A stretch of DNA of 64,000 nucleotides from Lasiodiplodia sp. COLG20. Its lineage: Eukaryota > Ascomycota > Dothideomycetes > Botryosphaeriales > Botryosphaeriaceae. Where the stretch lies: NCBI GenBank assembly GCA_009801085.1, contig VNWV01000003.1, positions 3,658,001 to 3,722,000 of the forward strand, in the 5' to 3' direction. The notes beneath the pieces are model-generated. The model worked only from the letters and a program-made list of their open reading frames with translations, was not told where the DNA came from and ran no database searches. The translations under genes and the position numbers were made by a program. Position 1 is the stretch's first letter, and every line of letters starts with the position of its first letter. Shown one piece after another: positions 9,833-20,824 of the stretch.

Positions 9833-11420
9833 TCAGCCCTTTGAATCGCAGCTCGAGATCATCCCCGTCCACGCGGTCTGAAGGTCGGATTCGAAGGTAG
9901 CGGCGATGTCGAAGCCCTTGTTCTTGATGACGGACAGAAAATCTAGCACCCGCTTCCGCTCCTCGGCCGCCTTCATCTCCAGCCCGACCAGGTGGGTGAT
10001 GGGCATGTACATGACGGCCTCCAGCTCGACCCTGCTCAGCCGCCCTTCGGCGTAGTCCAGCGCTGCAATGGCTTGCTTGCGGATCATCTCGTCGTTCATG
10101 ACCGGCAGCTCGCAATTGAGCGCCGACCATGCCGGGTGCAGGAACAATCGGGAGAGGCCTGTTAGTCCCCAGTGGTAGTAGGGGATGGTCGATAGCGTCC
10201 CGGCATCCAGATCTTGCGGATCTTGGTCTGCAAAGGACAGGATCGATGTGATTATCTCGCGCTGAAGCCGCGAAGCTTGGCAGATGATCTCGATGCCTAC
10301 TGTTGCATGCTGGGACGAAACGCAGTCGCTGGTCTGTGTTACGAGTTCTTCCGTCCCTGGTGTACTGGCATCGTCGATGGCCGGAAAGCCGTGCCTTTCA
10401 GCCTCGACAGCCCATGAGAGCGCCCTGAAGCTGTCAGCAATCTGCATCCGAGTCGAGAGGACCATGTGTATATACCTGAATTGGAGAATGGCCCACTTCT
10501 CCAGAATGTCAAGCAGCCCATCCCAGCGTCGCTCAGGAGACAGAGGGACGTCTTTGCCGAGCTCGACTTGCAAGGTGAAGATGGGCCGATTCGTGGGCAG
10601 CGCTATATCCTCGCACATTAAGATGGCGCCCAGAGCGTCGCTCATGCGCAGGAATCTGACCAGCGCGGACTCGAACTCGCCCTGCGCCTCGCGCGATCTG
10701 CCGTTCTGCCGGACGTACTCGCCAATCTCGCGGACTAGTGCGCGCCATGTCTTACCTGTCTTGTCGGAAAGAAGCTTTGTGGTTATCAGTGATCCGACTC
10801 ACGTGCTTGGGGGGCTGAGCAGTCACTAACCTCATTGAAGCCAGACAGAGAGGCACACAGCAGAACCGCGTTGAATTGAGTGCTGCGCGTGCCTCTCATT
10901 TCCTCGCCGATGGTCGTCTTTAGGGCGGCCCAGGCCTTGTGGATCTCACGTTTCTCGGCAGCGTTCAGGGCAAGCAGATTGGCGTTTCGGCTGGCGTACA
11001 TGCCGCCGACGACCGAGACAGTCTTGCTGACAAGCTCGTTGCCTTGCGAGAGACCGCCGATGGAGTCGAATGAGAAGACGGACATGATGGGCGAGGCAGA
11101 CAGGCCAATTGCCTGGAAGAAGGCACTGGTGTAGCGCCATGAGTCCTGGACCAGGGCCTTCTGCACCTGGGCTTGCGGACGACGGGCGGGCTTCTTGCTC
11201 GCATACTCTATGATGGTGATGTCACTGGCCGAGGGTGGTGGTGAGATACAGTTGATTCCGCGGGCGCTGCAGTACGAGCAGGGCCGGCGGCCGTCACACT
11301 GCGGCTGTCAACACACCGGCAGGGCTGCAGGAAACAGTGGGGGCGGACCTTGACATGATCTTTCTGGCAGCGCATACAGCGGTGCCCTGAACGGCGTCGA
11401 TCGCGGGCGCCGCACGGCAT
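9833..11420 (-). CDS. Zn2Cys6 (zinc binuclear cluster) transcription factor
   Basis: Four exons (11420-11349, 11298-10831, 10774-10476, 10424-9833) give 476 residues. The first intron (50 bp) splits the zinc cluster: before it RCMRCQKDHVK, after it CDGRRPCSYC and a last Cys, which join to a perfect C15-x2-C18-x6-C25-x5-C31-x2-C34-x6-C41 pattern. Its donor is GTCCGC, a weak match to consensus. The third intron (51 bp, donor GTATAT, branch TGCTGAC) is in frame and could be retained. The regulatory half (FDSIGGLSQGNELVSKT, FNELLSDKTGKTWRALVR, ending near TFESDLQTAWTG) resembles the fungal_trans_2 type middle homology region. It should bind CGG-type half-sites in the nucleus. The adjacent RTA1-family gene is a possible target by position only. 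Confidence 0.88.
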
Positions 11421-12607
11421 CGTGGCGACTATAGGACGGCAGGATGTAGGTTGGATAAGCGAGGGGCGGAGGTGGGCAGTGTGTGCATGCAACGGGTAAA
11501 GACGCCGCGAGCGGGGATGTTTAAAGCGGGCAGCATGGAATGTGTTATACGGCGTTTTGCGACCTTAGGGGCTTAACCTCATGCTCGGCCTGACTCGGGT
11601 GCGGGCTGTGCGCGCTCGTCCCGAATCCAACGGCCCGTGGCGTCACCGCGCGGAGATATATGTGCGAATTGCTGCAGCCTAGCCGCGGCTCTGGATGGTG
11701 GAAGGCGGGAGGCGATGAGGGAGAAGAGAGGGGCGCGTGGCCGAAGCCAATCCCAGAAGGACCAAGCGAACTACGTAAGCAGACAGTCTCCTTGCTCCCC
11801 GCACTCCGCAATCACACGCCCATTTCCATCGTCTAGCATCGGCCCTACGTACATATCTGTATCCCGAACCTCGTCCACTGCCGGTGCGTCTGCATCTCAG
11901 CCATACGCATTTTTCCGTTCTCGCGTCTCGCTCAGCCATAGGTATTCTTCCATTCTCACGTCTCGTGCGCCCTCGGTTGTCTCGGCAGAACAAAGTTGTT
12001 TGTTTGGCTCCTGGCGTTGTTGGCTGGCCACTTATTCCCCGTAGCACCACAGAATCAGCCCACAATACGTCAGCAGAAACCACTCGTATAGGATGCGCGT
12101 TCGTTCAGATCAATAGTCCAAGGCTTGGGAGCTCCTCAGCAATGAAGTGGGCCAAGAAGGCCAATGCGACACATTGAGCATGCAAAAATAGCAGACGGAA
12201 CAAAATACGTTCTAGAACGAGTAAAGATACCTAGCATATTTTGGTTGCAAAGCCAACTCGTATAACGCCACGCGCCCATCGAACAACGTTGTGGCAGAGC
12301 GTTGAGAGCGCTCTGGACTGAGCTTGGCCGATGAGGTATTTCCATAAAATTCTTTTCATTGATAGCCTCATAAACTATTGTACCTGAATTGAACCAATAA
12401 GTCTGATAGGATATCTGATCCGATCTTTCCGATCTTTTCTTATTCTTTTCTTTGTCAAAAAAGATGTAGAAGTGAGAGTTCCAGAGCAAAGACCCAGAAT
12501 GAGGAAGGAAAAAAAGTAGAAATCGCAATCAAAGGACCAGCCCACCCCACAGGATCAAAACAGATTCGTAATCGTGACAATCACACCACGTCGTCTCCAT
12601 TACCTCT
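11421..12607. other. Intergenic, no supportable gene
   Basis: This contains the upstream region of the Zn2Cys6 gene and the 3' flank of the phosphoketolase gene. Frames on both strands are short and basic, without recognisable domains. Bases 12180-12540 are AT-rich. Confidence 0.45.
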
Positions 12608-15143
12608 TCAGTAGGGCCACCTCCAGGTCCTCAGGTCCTCGGGATCCACGCCCTCGTGGAAGGCGTAGTTCCTGGCGCCGATCTGCCTGTTCAGCAGCAG
12701 CTCGCGAGCAGCCGAACCGCGGTTACCGAGCTGGGGCATGCGGTCGATGGCGTCGATGGCGAGGCTGAAGCGGTCGGTGCCGTTGCGGATGGCCAGCTCG
12801 AGCGGCGTGTCGATGTTGCCCTTCTCGCGGTAGCCGACGACGCGCAGGTTGTGCTGGCCCTTGCGCTTGTACGTCAGGCGGTGGATCAGCCACGGGTAGC
12901 TGTGGAAGTTGAAGATGACGGGCTTGTCTTCGGTGAAGATGGCCTTGAACTCGGCGTCCGTGCAGCCGTGCGGGTGCTCCGCCGCCGGGATCAGCTTGAA
13001 CAGGTCCACCACGTTGACGAACCGGATCTTGATGCCCGGCAGGTGCTCGCGCAGGAGAGCCGTTGCCGCGAGAGACTCGTGCGTGGGCACATCACCGCAG
13101 GAAGCCATGACAACGTCGGGCTCTTCGCCAGCGTCTGAGAGAGTTTGTTAGCGTACTTCAAGTTGCAGGTTGATTGATCTCCACTTACCAGTCGAGGCCC
13201 ACTCCCAAATACCGAGGCCCTTCGTGCAGTGAGCAATGGCAGCGTCCATGTCCAGGTACTGGAGGTGGTTCTGCTTGTCGGCAACAATGACGTTGACGTA
13301 GTTGGATGACCGGAGACAGTGGTCTCCCACACTCAGCAGACAGTTGGCATCCGGGGGCAAGTAGATTCTCACGACCTCGGGGCTCTTGTTTGCCACGACA
13401 TCGAGGAATCCAGGATCCTGGTGAGTGAAGCCGTTGTGATCTTGACGCCACACAGTAGCAGTCAAGAGAATGTTGAGCGAGGCAATCTTCTGGCGCCACT
13501 CAACTTCACTAGCCTTCTCGATCCACTTGCAGTGCTGGTTGACCATCGAGTCGATGATGTGGATGAACGGCTCGTAACTGTTAATCAAGCCGTGACGGCC
13601 GGACAGAATGTAGCCTTCCAGCCAGCCCTCAACCGTGTGCTCACTGAGCATCTCCATGACTCTGCCGTTGAAGACCAGGTTTCCGCCATCGGCATCCTCG
13701 TCAAAGTAATCGCCAAGCCAGACCTTCTTTCCGGCATCGTAAATGGCGTCAAGCTTGTTGGATTGCGTCTCGTCGGGGCCGAAGACCCTGAAGCGGTCCA
13801 TGTTGTTCCGCACAATCTCACGCAGGAAAGTGCCAAAGCGGCTCATCGAGCCATCCTCGGATACACCAGCCTTGAGGACATCGAATTTGAAGGTGCGGAA
13901 ATCGGGAACCTTCAGCTTGTGCTTTAGAAGCCCACCATTGGCGACGGGGTTGGCACACATGCGCCTGTGACCTTCTGGAGCAAGCTCTCTGAGCTCGGCG
14001 ATCAGTTTGCCCTCTTTGTCGAAAAGCTGGTCGGGCTTGTAGCTACGCAACCACTCCTCGAGCTTGGCGAGGCTCTCTGGCTTGGAGTGAACGTCGGTGA
14101 TGGGGACCTGGTGAGAACGCCAGAAGCCCTCGAGGAAGTGATCGCCGAGCTTGCGCGGGCCAGTCCAGCCCTTGGGAGTGCGCAGAACGATCATGGGCCA
14201 GCGAGGACGGAAAGGCGCGTTGTTGTCACGTGCTTGCTTCTGGTATCCGCGGATCTTGAGAACACACTCTTCAAGAGTGCCAGCCATGGCTTGGTGCATG
14301 GATTCCAAATCACTTCCCTCGACGAAGTACGGCTCCCAGCCATAACCTCGGAAGAGGGCCTCGAGCTCCTCGTGGCTGATACGGGCGAGCACGGTGGGAT
14401 TGTTGATCTTGTAGCCATTCAGGTGCAAGACGGGAAGAACAGCGCCGTCGGTGATGGGGTTGAGGAACTTAGTGCTGTGCCAGCTGGTTGCGAGAGGGCC
14501 GGTTTCAGCCTCGCCATCGCCGACCATGGTTAGTGCAATAAGGTCGGGATGGTCAAAGACGGCGCCGAAAGCGTGAGAGATGGCATAACCGAGCTCTCCG
14601 CCCTCGTGAATGCTACCGGGAGTTTCGGGAGTAGCATGGCTGCCAATGCCGCCAGGGAAAGAGAACTGCTTGAAGAAGCGGCGCATTCCCTCGACATCCT
14701 CGGTGACGTCGGGGTACGTCTCGGTGTAGGTGCCCTCCAAGTAGGCGTTGGAAAGCACGGCCGGGGCGCCATGGCCGGGGCCGGAGATGAAGATGCTGTC
14801 CAAATCATACTTCTTGATCAAACGATTGAAATGAAGGTATGTGAAGCTCTGGCCAGCGTCAGAACCCCAATGGCCCAACAGACGTGCCTAAGCGAGGGTC
14901 ACATGTCAGCATGACGAGTCAAGATGGGTGGGGTTGATGTACCTTGATGTGCGACAGCTTCAATGGCTCTCGTAGAAGCGGGTTCTCCTTCAGATAGATC
15001 ATTCCCAGGCAGAGGTACATGGAGGCCTTGAAATAGTCGTCATATTTGCGGACTTCCTCATCTGAGAGCGGCTTCTCATTGACCGTCGACCTGGCGACGC
15101 CAAAGGGAGAAAGGCTCGCCGAGACGGTACCGTTGGGAGCCAT
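12608..15143 (-). CDS. Phosphoketolase (xylulose-5-phosphate / fructose-6-phosphate)
   Basis: Three exons (15143-14943, 14887-13189, 13134-12608) give 808 residues, the usual family length. Introns of 55 and 54 bp preserve the frame: [11 protein letters not shown] and [12 protein letters not shown]. It is a thiamine-diphosphate enzyme of the cytosol that splits xylulose-5-P (or fructose-6-P) with phosphate into acetyl-phosphate plus glyceraldehyde-3-P (or erythrose-4-P). Visible signatures are [14 protein letters not shown] near residue 105, [14 protein letters not shown], the ThDP/metal motif [15 protein letters not shown] near 190, and HLNGYKINN. The C-terminal XFP domain is complete ([14 protein letters not shown]). 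No partner such as acetate kinase or phosphotransacetylase lies in the window. Fungal copies are known to be patchily distributed and sometimes of bacterial descent; codon use here looks like that of the neighbours. Confidence 0.96.
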
Positions 15144-17133
15144 GGTGGTTGTGTCAATTGAAGAGGTAGGAGGTGGTGAGGAGGGGCAATGCCATCGCCG
15201 GAGTCCTTTTAAACCAGAGCCGCGGTGATGAGGCAGTCAATGATGGCATAGCGCTGATGCGGCAAGCAGGAAAGGGAACCCTTGCCTCCTCACCCCATCG
15301 TCCCACTGTGCCCACGGGGAGCCCGCACTGGGGTTGACGCAGAACATCAGACCACCTACCCGGATCGAGTCGCGGCACAGAGCCAAGCGGTAGGCGAGGC
15401 CGCGGCGCTGGCCGGCTCAGGATTGCACCTGGGTCGAAAGTGCGTACGGATTGGCGAGCACAACTGAGGCATGAACGTCAATCAGCGGAGAGAGAACGCT
15501 GGTCGGCTAGTGTCCCAGCTCACAGTTCGCTGCATGGCTCGCTGCACTCGACCTCCCCGCGCCTGCCGAGCAGGGTCCCGGCGTCGATCAGTGATGGCCA
15601 GGGCCCGGCCAGCCTTTCGTCAGTGGAGCCTTGCGGCAAAGCCTGGGGGCAACACGAGCCCTATCGGCCGATCTAACCGCTGTCCGACCTTCCGTGAGGC
15701 CCGTTGTCCAGCTCGGAGCCTGCCAGCCCGCGCGCCTTTTCCGCCAGCAGTGTACAGATCGGCAAGGATACGATGCGACTGGCCGTTGTCGTGGAGCCCG
15801 AGTCAGACTGGAATCCTATCGCTTCCGAGCGCAGCGGAGCCGTTGTCCCTTCCGCAATTCCTCGCGAGCGGCTACTGCAAGTTGATCCAAGAATGTGTAC
15901 GTTTCCAGGCATCTTCCGCGTTTCGGAGGCCGGCAGACAGGTGGTGCAACCGAGGCATTACGTGGAAGCGCGTCGGGCGTACGGCACTTGGCTCAGCCAC
16001 GGGAGATGGGTTTGGAGAGCTCTCATGATGGGTTCGCTGGACGTTGTCGAAAAGCCTGGGTGAGCTTGTGACGGTAGCCGGTGATCGTCGGGTGATGCTC
16101 CGGAGGCTTATTTCCAGCTACGCTGCTCTCGGCCCGGAGCGGCATAACCAAGAGCTTGGCTGAACCACTTCGTCCTTTTCCCATGATATTGAACACCATA
16201 TGGCGTGTAAGTCGGCCGATTCCGCCCAATCTCTCTGTCACCCGCGTGGAAGCCTGCGCATCTGCTGGTCTGCTTTTTCATCCATCAGTGCAACTGCTCC
16301 GTCACTGCCTTGGTTCTTTGCATTCGCCCTTCTCAGATTCAAGAGCTCACCTTTGTCATCCATATCCCTACCCTGCTGCGTCGTAAAAGACGCTGAAGCA
16401 GCCTTTCGGACGTCTGCTGTCAGTTCGACACATCTCCTTGGGCTGATGGGCACCAGGAGACCCTCCAATGCTTTGGAAGCACGTCAGTAAGTCGCAAACT
16501 TGTCCTTGGGATGCTTATTTTGAAGTCGAGTGGAAGACATGAGGTTGAGAAAAGCACGATGCACGACTCCGCTTTGTCGACTGACCCCTGACCGTCTGCA
16601 TGGTTCGCGTCCGTTTGGCTGGATTCCCACCCTCCACAATTCGTGGTAGGTGCGTCAGGGTCGCTGTTGTTGGGTCGCTTTAGCGCGAGCACTTTCATTT
16701 GGAGATCATGAGACTCGTGCATAAAACCTCGGGAAATCCCTGCGGGGAATCACTGTGGAGAGGAATTGAAACTTCTCGTTGTATTGTAACACCGGTTGCC
16801 ACCGGTCTTCTAGATTACTGGACGGTATTGCAAAAATGCAGGGGAAAGATTGCCCAATTGTGACAGACAAAGCCCCAGCATACATCTACCATTTACTGAA
16901 CGGGGTATAACACTTCCTTTTGTATCATAGCTTCTTGACGGTACGCAACTGCGGTCGTACGAGCAGTCTAAAAGCGGAGTCTTCGACGCTTACTTCTCCC
17001 CCGCCTTTACGAAACCACTTCTTTCCCAATGAAACAGCCCGAACGCCATGTATATGCATAGAGGCAAGGCCCAGAACGCCACGGCCGCAGCGCCGGGAGA
17101 CGCCAGATGAGGAGGCGGTCCTGCCCGCTTCCT
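15144..17133. other. Long intergenic region upstream of phosphoketolase
   Basis: Nearly 2 kb without a convincing gene. A 185-codon plus-strand frame at 15471-16028 is Arg/Ser/Pro-rich with no domain and looks spurious. A TTTTAAA element lies near 15208, about 65 bases upstream of the phosphoketolase ATG. A 7-bp direct repeat (CACCGGT, 3-base spacer) occurs near 16790. The rest shows no pattern I can name. Confidence 0.4.
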
Positions 17134-17739
17134 TCACTCCGCCACGTCGAGATCGTCATCTGCGGCTTCCCCGCTGGTTTGGTCTTGGGCCACGGAGCCG
17201 AAGACATTCGTAGGCTTCCGGCCGACTGCCGCGATTGTCTCGGCATTGATGCTAGCCAGGTTTTCAGACCCCTTCGGCGCCGGTTCCATGGCCACATCGT
17301 CTTCCCCATCGTCCTGCAGAGCGGCAAAGGCGTTTGTGGGCTTGGCATCACCGTTCAGGGTCTCCCAGTCCTTTCGTCTATCTTGGACCCTCCTGCCCCT
17401 TCTCTTACTTTCCTCGACCTTTTTTTCGTGCTTGTCGAAATTGGCGTCGGCCTTCTCCATGGCTCGCTCTTGGCGCACGCGCTGCTGGTGGGTCAGGCGC
17501 TTCTGTTTCTGCTTCTTCGAGATACCGGCATCCTGAGCGGCGAGGACCGAGGCGCCAATCTTGGGCTTCGATTTGGGGAGCGGCGAGGCGTCTGTGAGGG
17601 TCTGGAGCGACTTGTCGACGGGCTCCTCGGCGCGGCGAGCAGCGCGCGAGTGCAGCGACGGCTCTGCGCAAAGTCAGCAGGGGTAATGGGGCATGTGGAG
17701 AGCTGCGGAATACATACGTCTCGTCTTAGTCTTTGCCAT
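17134..17739 (-). CDS. ALB1: Alb1-like pre-60S ribosome biogenesis factor
   Basis: Two exons (17739-17718 and 17663-17134) with a 54-bp intron (GTATGT...GCGCAG) give 183 residues. The short first exon encodes MAKTKTR and the second continues QPSLHSRAARRA, the conserved N-terminus of the Alb1 family. A Lys/Arg/Glu-rich helical stretch follows (KKQKQKRLTHQQR, then EKADANFDKHEKKVEESKRR), then an acidic C-terminal half. Yeast Alb1 shuttles with Arx1 on late pre-60S particles between nucleolus and cytoplasm. The family is short and weakly conserved, so the call rests on the N-terminal motif, length and composition. It is divergently transcribed from the ubiquitin protease gene across a 346-bp gap. 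Confidence 0.75.
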
Positions 17740-18085
17740 GTTCGCAGTGCAGTTGGCAGTGTCTGGGCTGGGCTTCGAACTTTTTTGGTGGAGCGCGATC
17801 GCCAGCTGGTGGCAGCAGGCGCCACCCGCGGCCGTTGTTCCGCATCGTCCGTGCGCGCGCGTGTGCAATCTCCAGATGCCGCCCTTCATCTCGCGACAAC
17901 TTCTCCATCCTGGCACAAACACCACGCCTCCCGCATAGCTCGCGCGCTCACTCCCTCCGCCGCCTGCTCCAGCCTGCTCGATGCGGCACCCGCGGGAGCG
18001 TCCGCCCAGTTTTGTCCGCCACGCCCACCGTCTCCGCCCTAGCTGATCCGATAACCAACGGCTTGCTCGCCTTTCGCTTTCAACC
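17740..18085. promoter_or_regulatory. Shared divergent promoter, ALB1 / UBP16-like
   Basis: A 346-bp gap between two divergently oriented start codons, GC-rich and with no gene of its own. It must contain both promoters. No TATA box was seen. Confidence 0.55.
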
Positions 18086-20824
18086 ATGAGCAACCTCCGC
18101 CCCCCTCCCCAGCAAGACCCCAATGACGACTTCGCCGTGTGGCACGACGACTCCTACCAGGATCCTCGCACCACGCCCGCGTCGATTCTCGTGCTCGTCG
18201 TGCTCGCTTTCATCGCCCTGCACCGCGTCCTGGGCCATTACGACATCCCCCTCCGCGCCATCCCCGAGCTAGTCTGGAACTGCTTCGTCTACGCCATGCC
18301 CGCCTCCCTTGTCTTCGCCATGGGCAAACCCTCCCTCGACCTCACCGCCGACCCTGCCACCGCGTCACCAGAGGACAAGGAGAGGAAGAATGCAAATCTC
18401 TTTGCCGCCAAGAACGAAGTGCTGCGACGCACCTTCGGCCTGGATGGCAACGGTTTGCTGAGAGCCATTTCAGGCGATCGAACCTTGCGCGTTGCTGGTG
18501 CACTGGCTGGCGGCATGAGGAATGCCGCGCCGCCTGGCCTGGGCAACTGGGATAACTCGTGCTATCAGAACAGCGTCATCCAAGGCCTCGCCTCCTTGCC
18601 CAGCCTCGGTGGCTTCCTGACTCAAGCCCTCGACATGTTCCATGACCTCACCGCCGATTCCACAAACAGTGCTCTTCTCGACACCGTTCTAAAGCTCAAT
18701 AACCCCGACAACCATGGCCGTCACCTTTGGACTCCTGCGAAACTGAAGAGCATGAGCAGTTGGCAACAGCAGGATGCACAGGAGTACTTTTCAAAAGTCT
18801 TGGACGAGATCGACAAGGAAATTTTGAAGGCCGTGAAGCAACACCGAAAGACCGCCGGTCTCGAGGAAGTTCCTTCTGCTGAAGAGGAGCGCAAGGCCGA
18901 GCCGACAAAATACCCGGAGTCACTGCGGAACCCTCTTGAAGGTCTTCTGGCCCAGAGAGTTGGTTGTATGAATTGCGGATTCACCGAGGGTCTCTCCATG
19001 ATCCCTTTCAACTGCCTCACTGTTCCTTTACAGACTGCTTGGGGTTACGGCTGCGACATTCGCGACTGCTTGAACGAGTATACGAAATTGGAACCCATCG
19101 AAGGCGTCGAGTGTGCAAAATGCACCCTCCTGAAAGCGCAGGACTCGCTAGAGCGAGTTCTTCAGGACCGAGACGAGGCGGAGCCGAGTGATGCTACCCA
19201 GGCCATGGCTGCACGACTGAAGATTATCCAAGAAACTCTGGATGATGATGAACTCGCGGACAGTACTATCATCAAGAAATGCTCTATCCCCCGTAAGAAC
19301 TGGGTGTCCAGTACAAAGTCCAGGCAAGCTGTTATCGGCCGTCCTCCGAAGTCGCTTGTCATTCACGTAAACAGAAGCGTGTTCGACGAGCTCACTGGTG
19401 CCCAGAGAAAGAATTACGTCAATGTGTCGTTCCCGGAGCACTTGGACCTTGGGCCTTGGTCTCTTGGTTCGTCCAAGTACGATAGCAAGGACTTCGCAGT
19501 TGCCCCTGAATTCTGGTCTACAAACCCGGCGGAATCAATGATCAGCCCGCAGAAGACTCTCGGAATTCAAGCTCTGCCCTACGAGCTGCGTGCTGTTGTT
19601 ACCCATTACGGAAGGCACGAGAATGGTCATTACATTTGCTATCGGAAGCATCCTTTTACTGCTTACAAGGCCGAAAGTGAAAATGCGGAAGATGAGGAAA
19701 GCGATGAAAGCAAGGAGGAGCCGGAAGTCTGGTGGAGGCTGAGCGATGAGGATGTTTCCAGGGTGTCGAAAGATGATGTCCTGGGCCAAGGCGGCGTTTT
19801 CATGCTGTTTTATGAGGCTAAGGAACTTCCACCTCCACCTAGTCCCATTCCGAGCCCACTGATGAGACGCAGTTCTACTGCAACGATTCGTGCGACAGCT
19901 CAGACGCAGACGACTGTAGAAACTTATGAGCCTGTTCAGGAGCAAGAGGATGAGGGGTCCGTTGAGGAAATGGAACTTGAAGACGAGAGACCGGTCCCTA
20001 GAGAGTTCTTCCCAATGAGCGATATCCGGGAAGACGAGGATGCGATACCACCCCGGACTTCATACCACCGTCCCACTGAATCCATGGAAACAACACCACC
20101 AAAGTCGGATAGCGAGAGCGACTACGAACCAATTTCCCCTATGTCCTACAACTCAGAGCTCGAAGACACTGTTGTACTCCCGCACAAGAAGCACAACCGA
20201 GACCGGAACTCTACAATCTCCAATGCTTCGTCGGCAAGTTTCAACTATCCGCCGACGCCTCTTTCTCCTCTTTCCCTCTCGCCTACAGCGTCTGAGTACC
20301 CCACTCCTTTCGCTGAGCAACGTCCTAACTTCCCCAATCCGATCTTCACCCGCCAAGACATGGACAGCGAATCTGAGTGGCAACCCCTCGCCTCCCCCGG
20401 GCTTTTCTCTCCCCATAGCCTTGCGACGCCGACTTCTCAAAGTCCGAACCTCGATCCCATCACACGCGCGGCGATCGAGGCTTCAGTCCAAGAGGAGGAA
20501 CACGAGCCGCGCTGGACGACAAGCCGTAGCGACTACGCTCCTTCGACTGTTGGTGGCACGGATAGCGAGTACGCACCCAGCGCTGGCGGCTATCCTAGTG
20601 ACGTGGAGGGTTCGACATACGGCTCGGAGGCTGGTGACGGTCCTCTCAGCGAGAAGGAACCATCAGTATCGGGATCACCCGTGCGTACGAAAAAGGAAGC
20701 TCAGCCTCATCGTCAGAGCTTGACCATGAGAACAGCACAAGCTCAGAAAGGAGAGGGTGAGAGCGAAGAGACAGCAGGTCTGGAACAAGGCAAGCAGGGC
20801 CTAAGGATGGTGGCTGCTTCATGA
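18086..20824 (+). CDS. Membrane-anchored ubiquitin carboxyl-terminal hydrolase (Ubp16-like)
   Basis: A single 912-codon exon. A hydrophobic segment near the N-terminus (SILVLVVLAFIALH, residues ~33-46) and a second one at about 58-80 suggest membrane anchoring. The USP (C19) domain follows: Cys box GLGNWDNSCYQNSVIQGL with nucleophile Cys159, zinc-finger pairs GCMNCG and ECAKC, and the His box THYGRHENGHYICY with His515, then SDEDVSRV. The Cys box has Trp-Asp where most USPs have Gly-Asn, a variant expected in this subgroup. After about residue 590 comes a long acidic Ser/Pro-rich, probably disordered tail. Yeast Ubp16 sits in the mitochondrial outer membrane and removes ubiquitin there; the same site is inferred here from the anchor. 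Confidence 0.9.
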   Translation: MSNLRPPPQQDPNDDFAVWHDDSYQDPRTTPASILVLVVLAFIALHRVLGHYDIPLRAIPELVWNCFVYAMPASLVFAMGKPSLDLTADPATASPEDKERKNANLFAAKNEVLRRTFGLDGNGLLRAISGDRTLRVAGALAGGMRNAAPPGLGNWDNSCYQNSVIQGLASLPSLGGFLTQALDMFHDLTADSTNSALLDTVLKLNNPDNHGRHLWTPAKLKSMSSWQQQDAQEYFSKVLDEIDKEILKAVKQHRKTAGLEEVPSAEEERKAEPTKYPESLRNPLEGLLAQRVGCMNCGFTEGLSMIPFNCLTVPLQTAWGYGCDIRDCLNEYTKLEPIEGVECAKCTLLKAQDSLERVLQDRDEAEPSDATQAMAARLKIIQETLDDDELADSTIIKKCSIPRKNWVSSTKSRQAVIGRPPKSLVIHVNRSVFDELTGAQRKNYVNVSFPEHLDLGPWSLGSSKYDSKDFAVAPEFWSTNPAESMISPQKTLGIQALPYELRAVVTHYGRHENGHYICYRKHPFTAYKAESENAEDEESDESKEEPEVWWRLSDEDVSRVSKDDVLGQGGVFMLFYEAKELPPPPSPIPSPLMRRSSTATIRATAQTQTTVETYEPVQEQEDEGSVEEMELEDERPVPREFFPMSDIREDEDAIPPRTSYHRPTESMETTPPKSDSESDYEPISPMSYNSELEDTVVLPHKKHNRDRNSTISNASSASFNYPPTPLSPLSLSPTASEYPTPFAEQRPNFPNPIFTRQDMDSESEWQPLASPGLFSPHSLATPTSQSPNLDPITRAAIEASVQEEEHEPRWTTSRSDYAPSTVGGTDSEYAPSAGGYPSDVEGSTYGSEAGDGPLSEKEPSVSGSPVRTKKEAQPHRQSLTMRTAQAQKGEGESEETAGLEQGKQGLRMVAAS

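Noticed and set aside
15471..16063. 185- and 119-codon plus-strand frames upstream of phosphoketolase
   Set aside because: Arg/Ser/Pro-rich composition, overlapping frames, no motif and no splice continuation.
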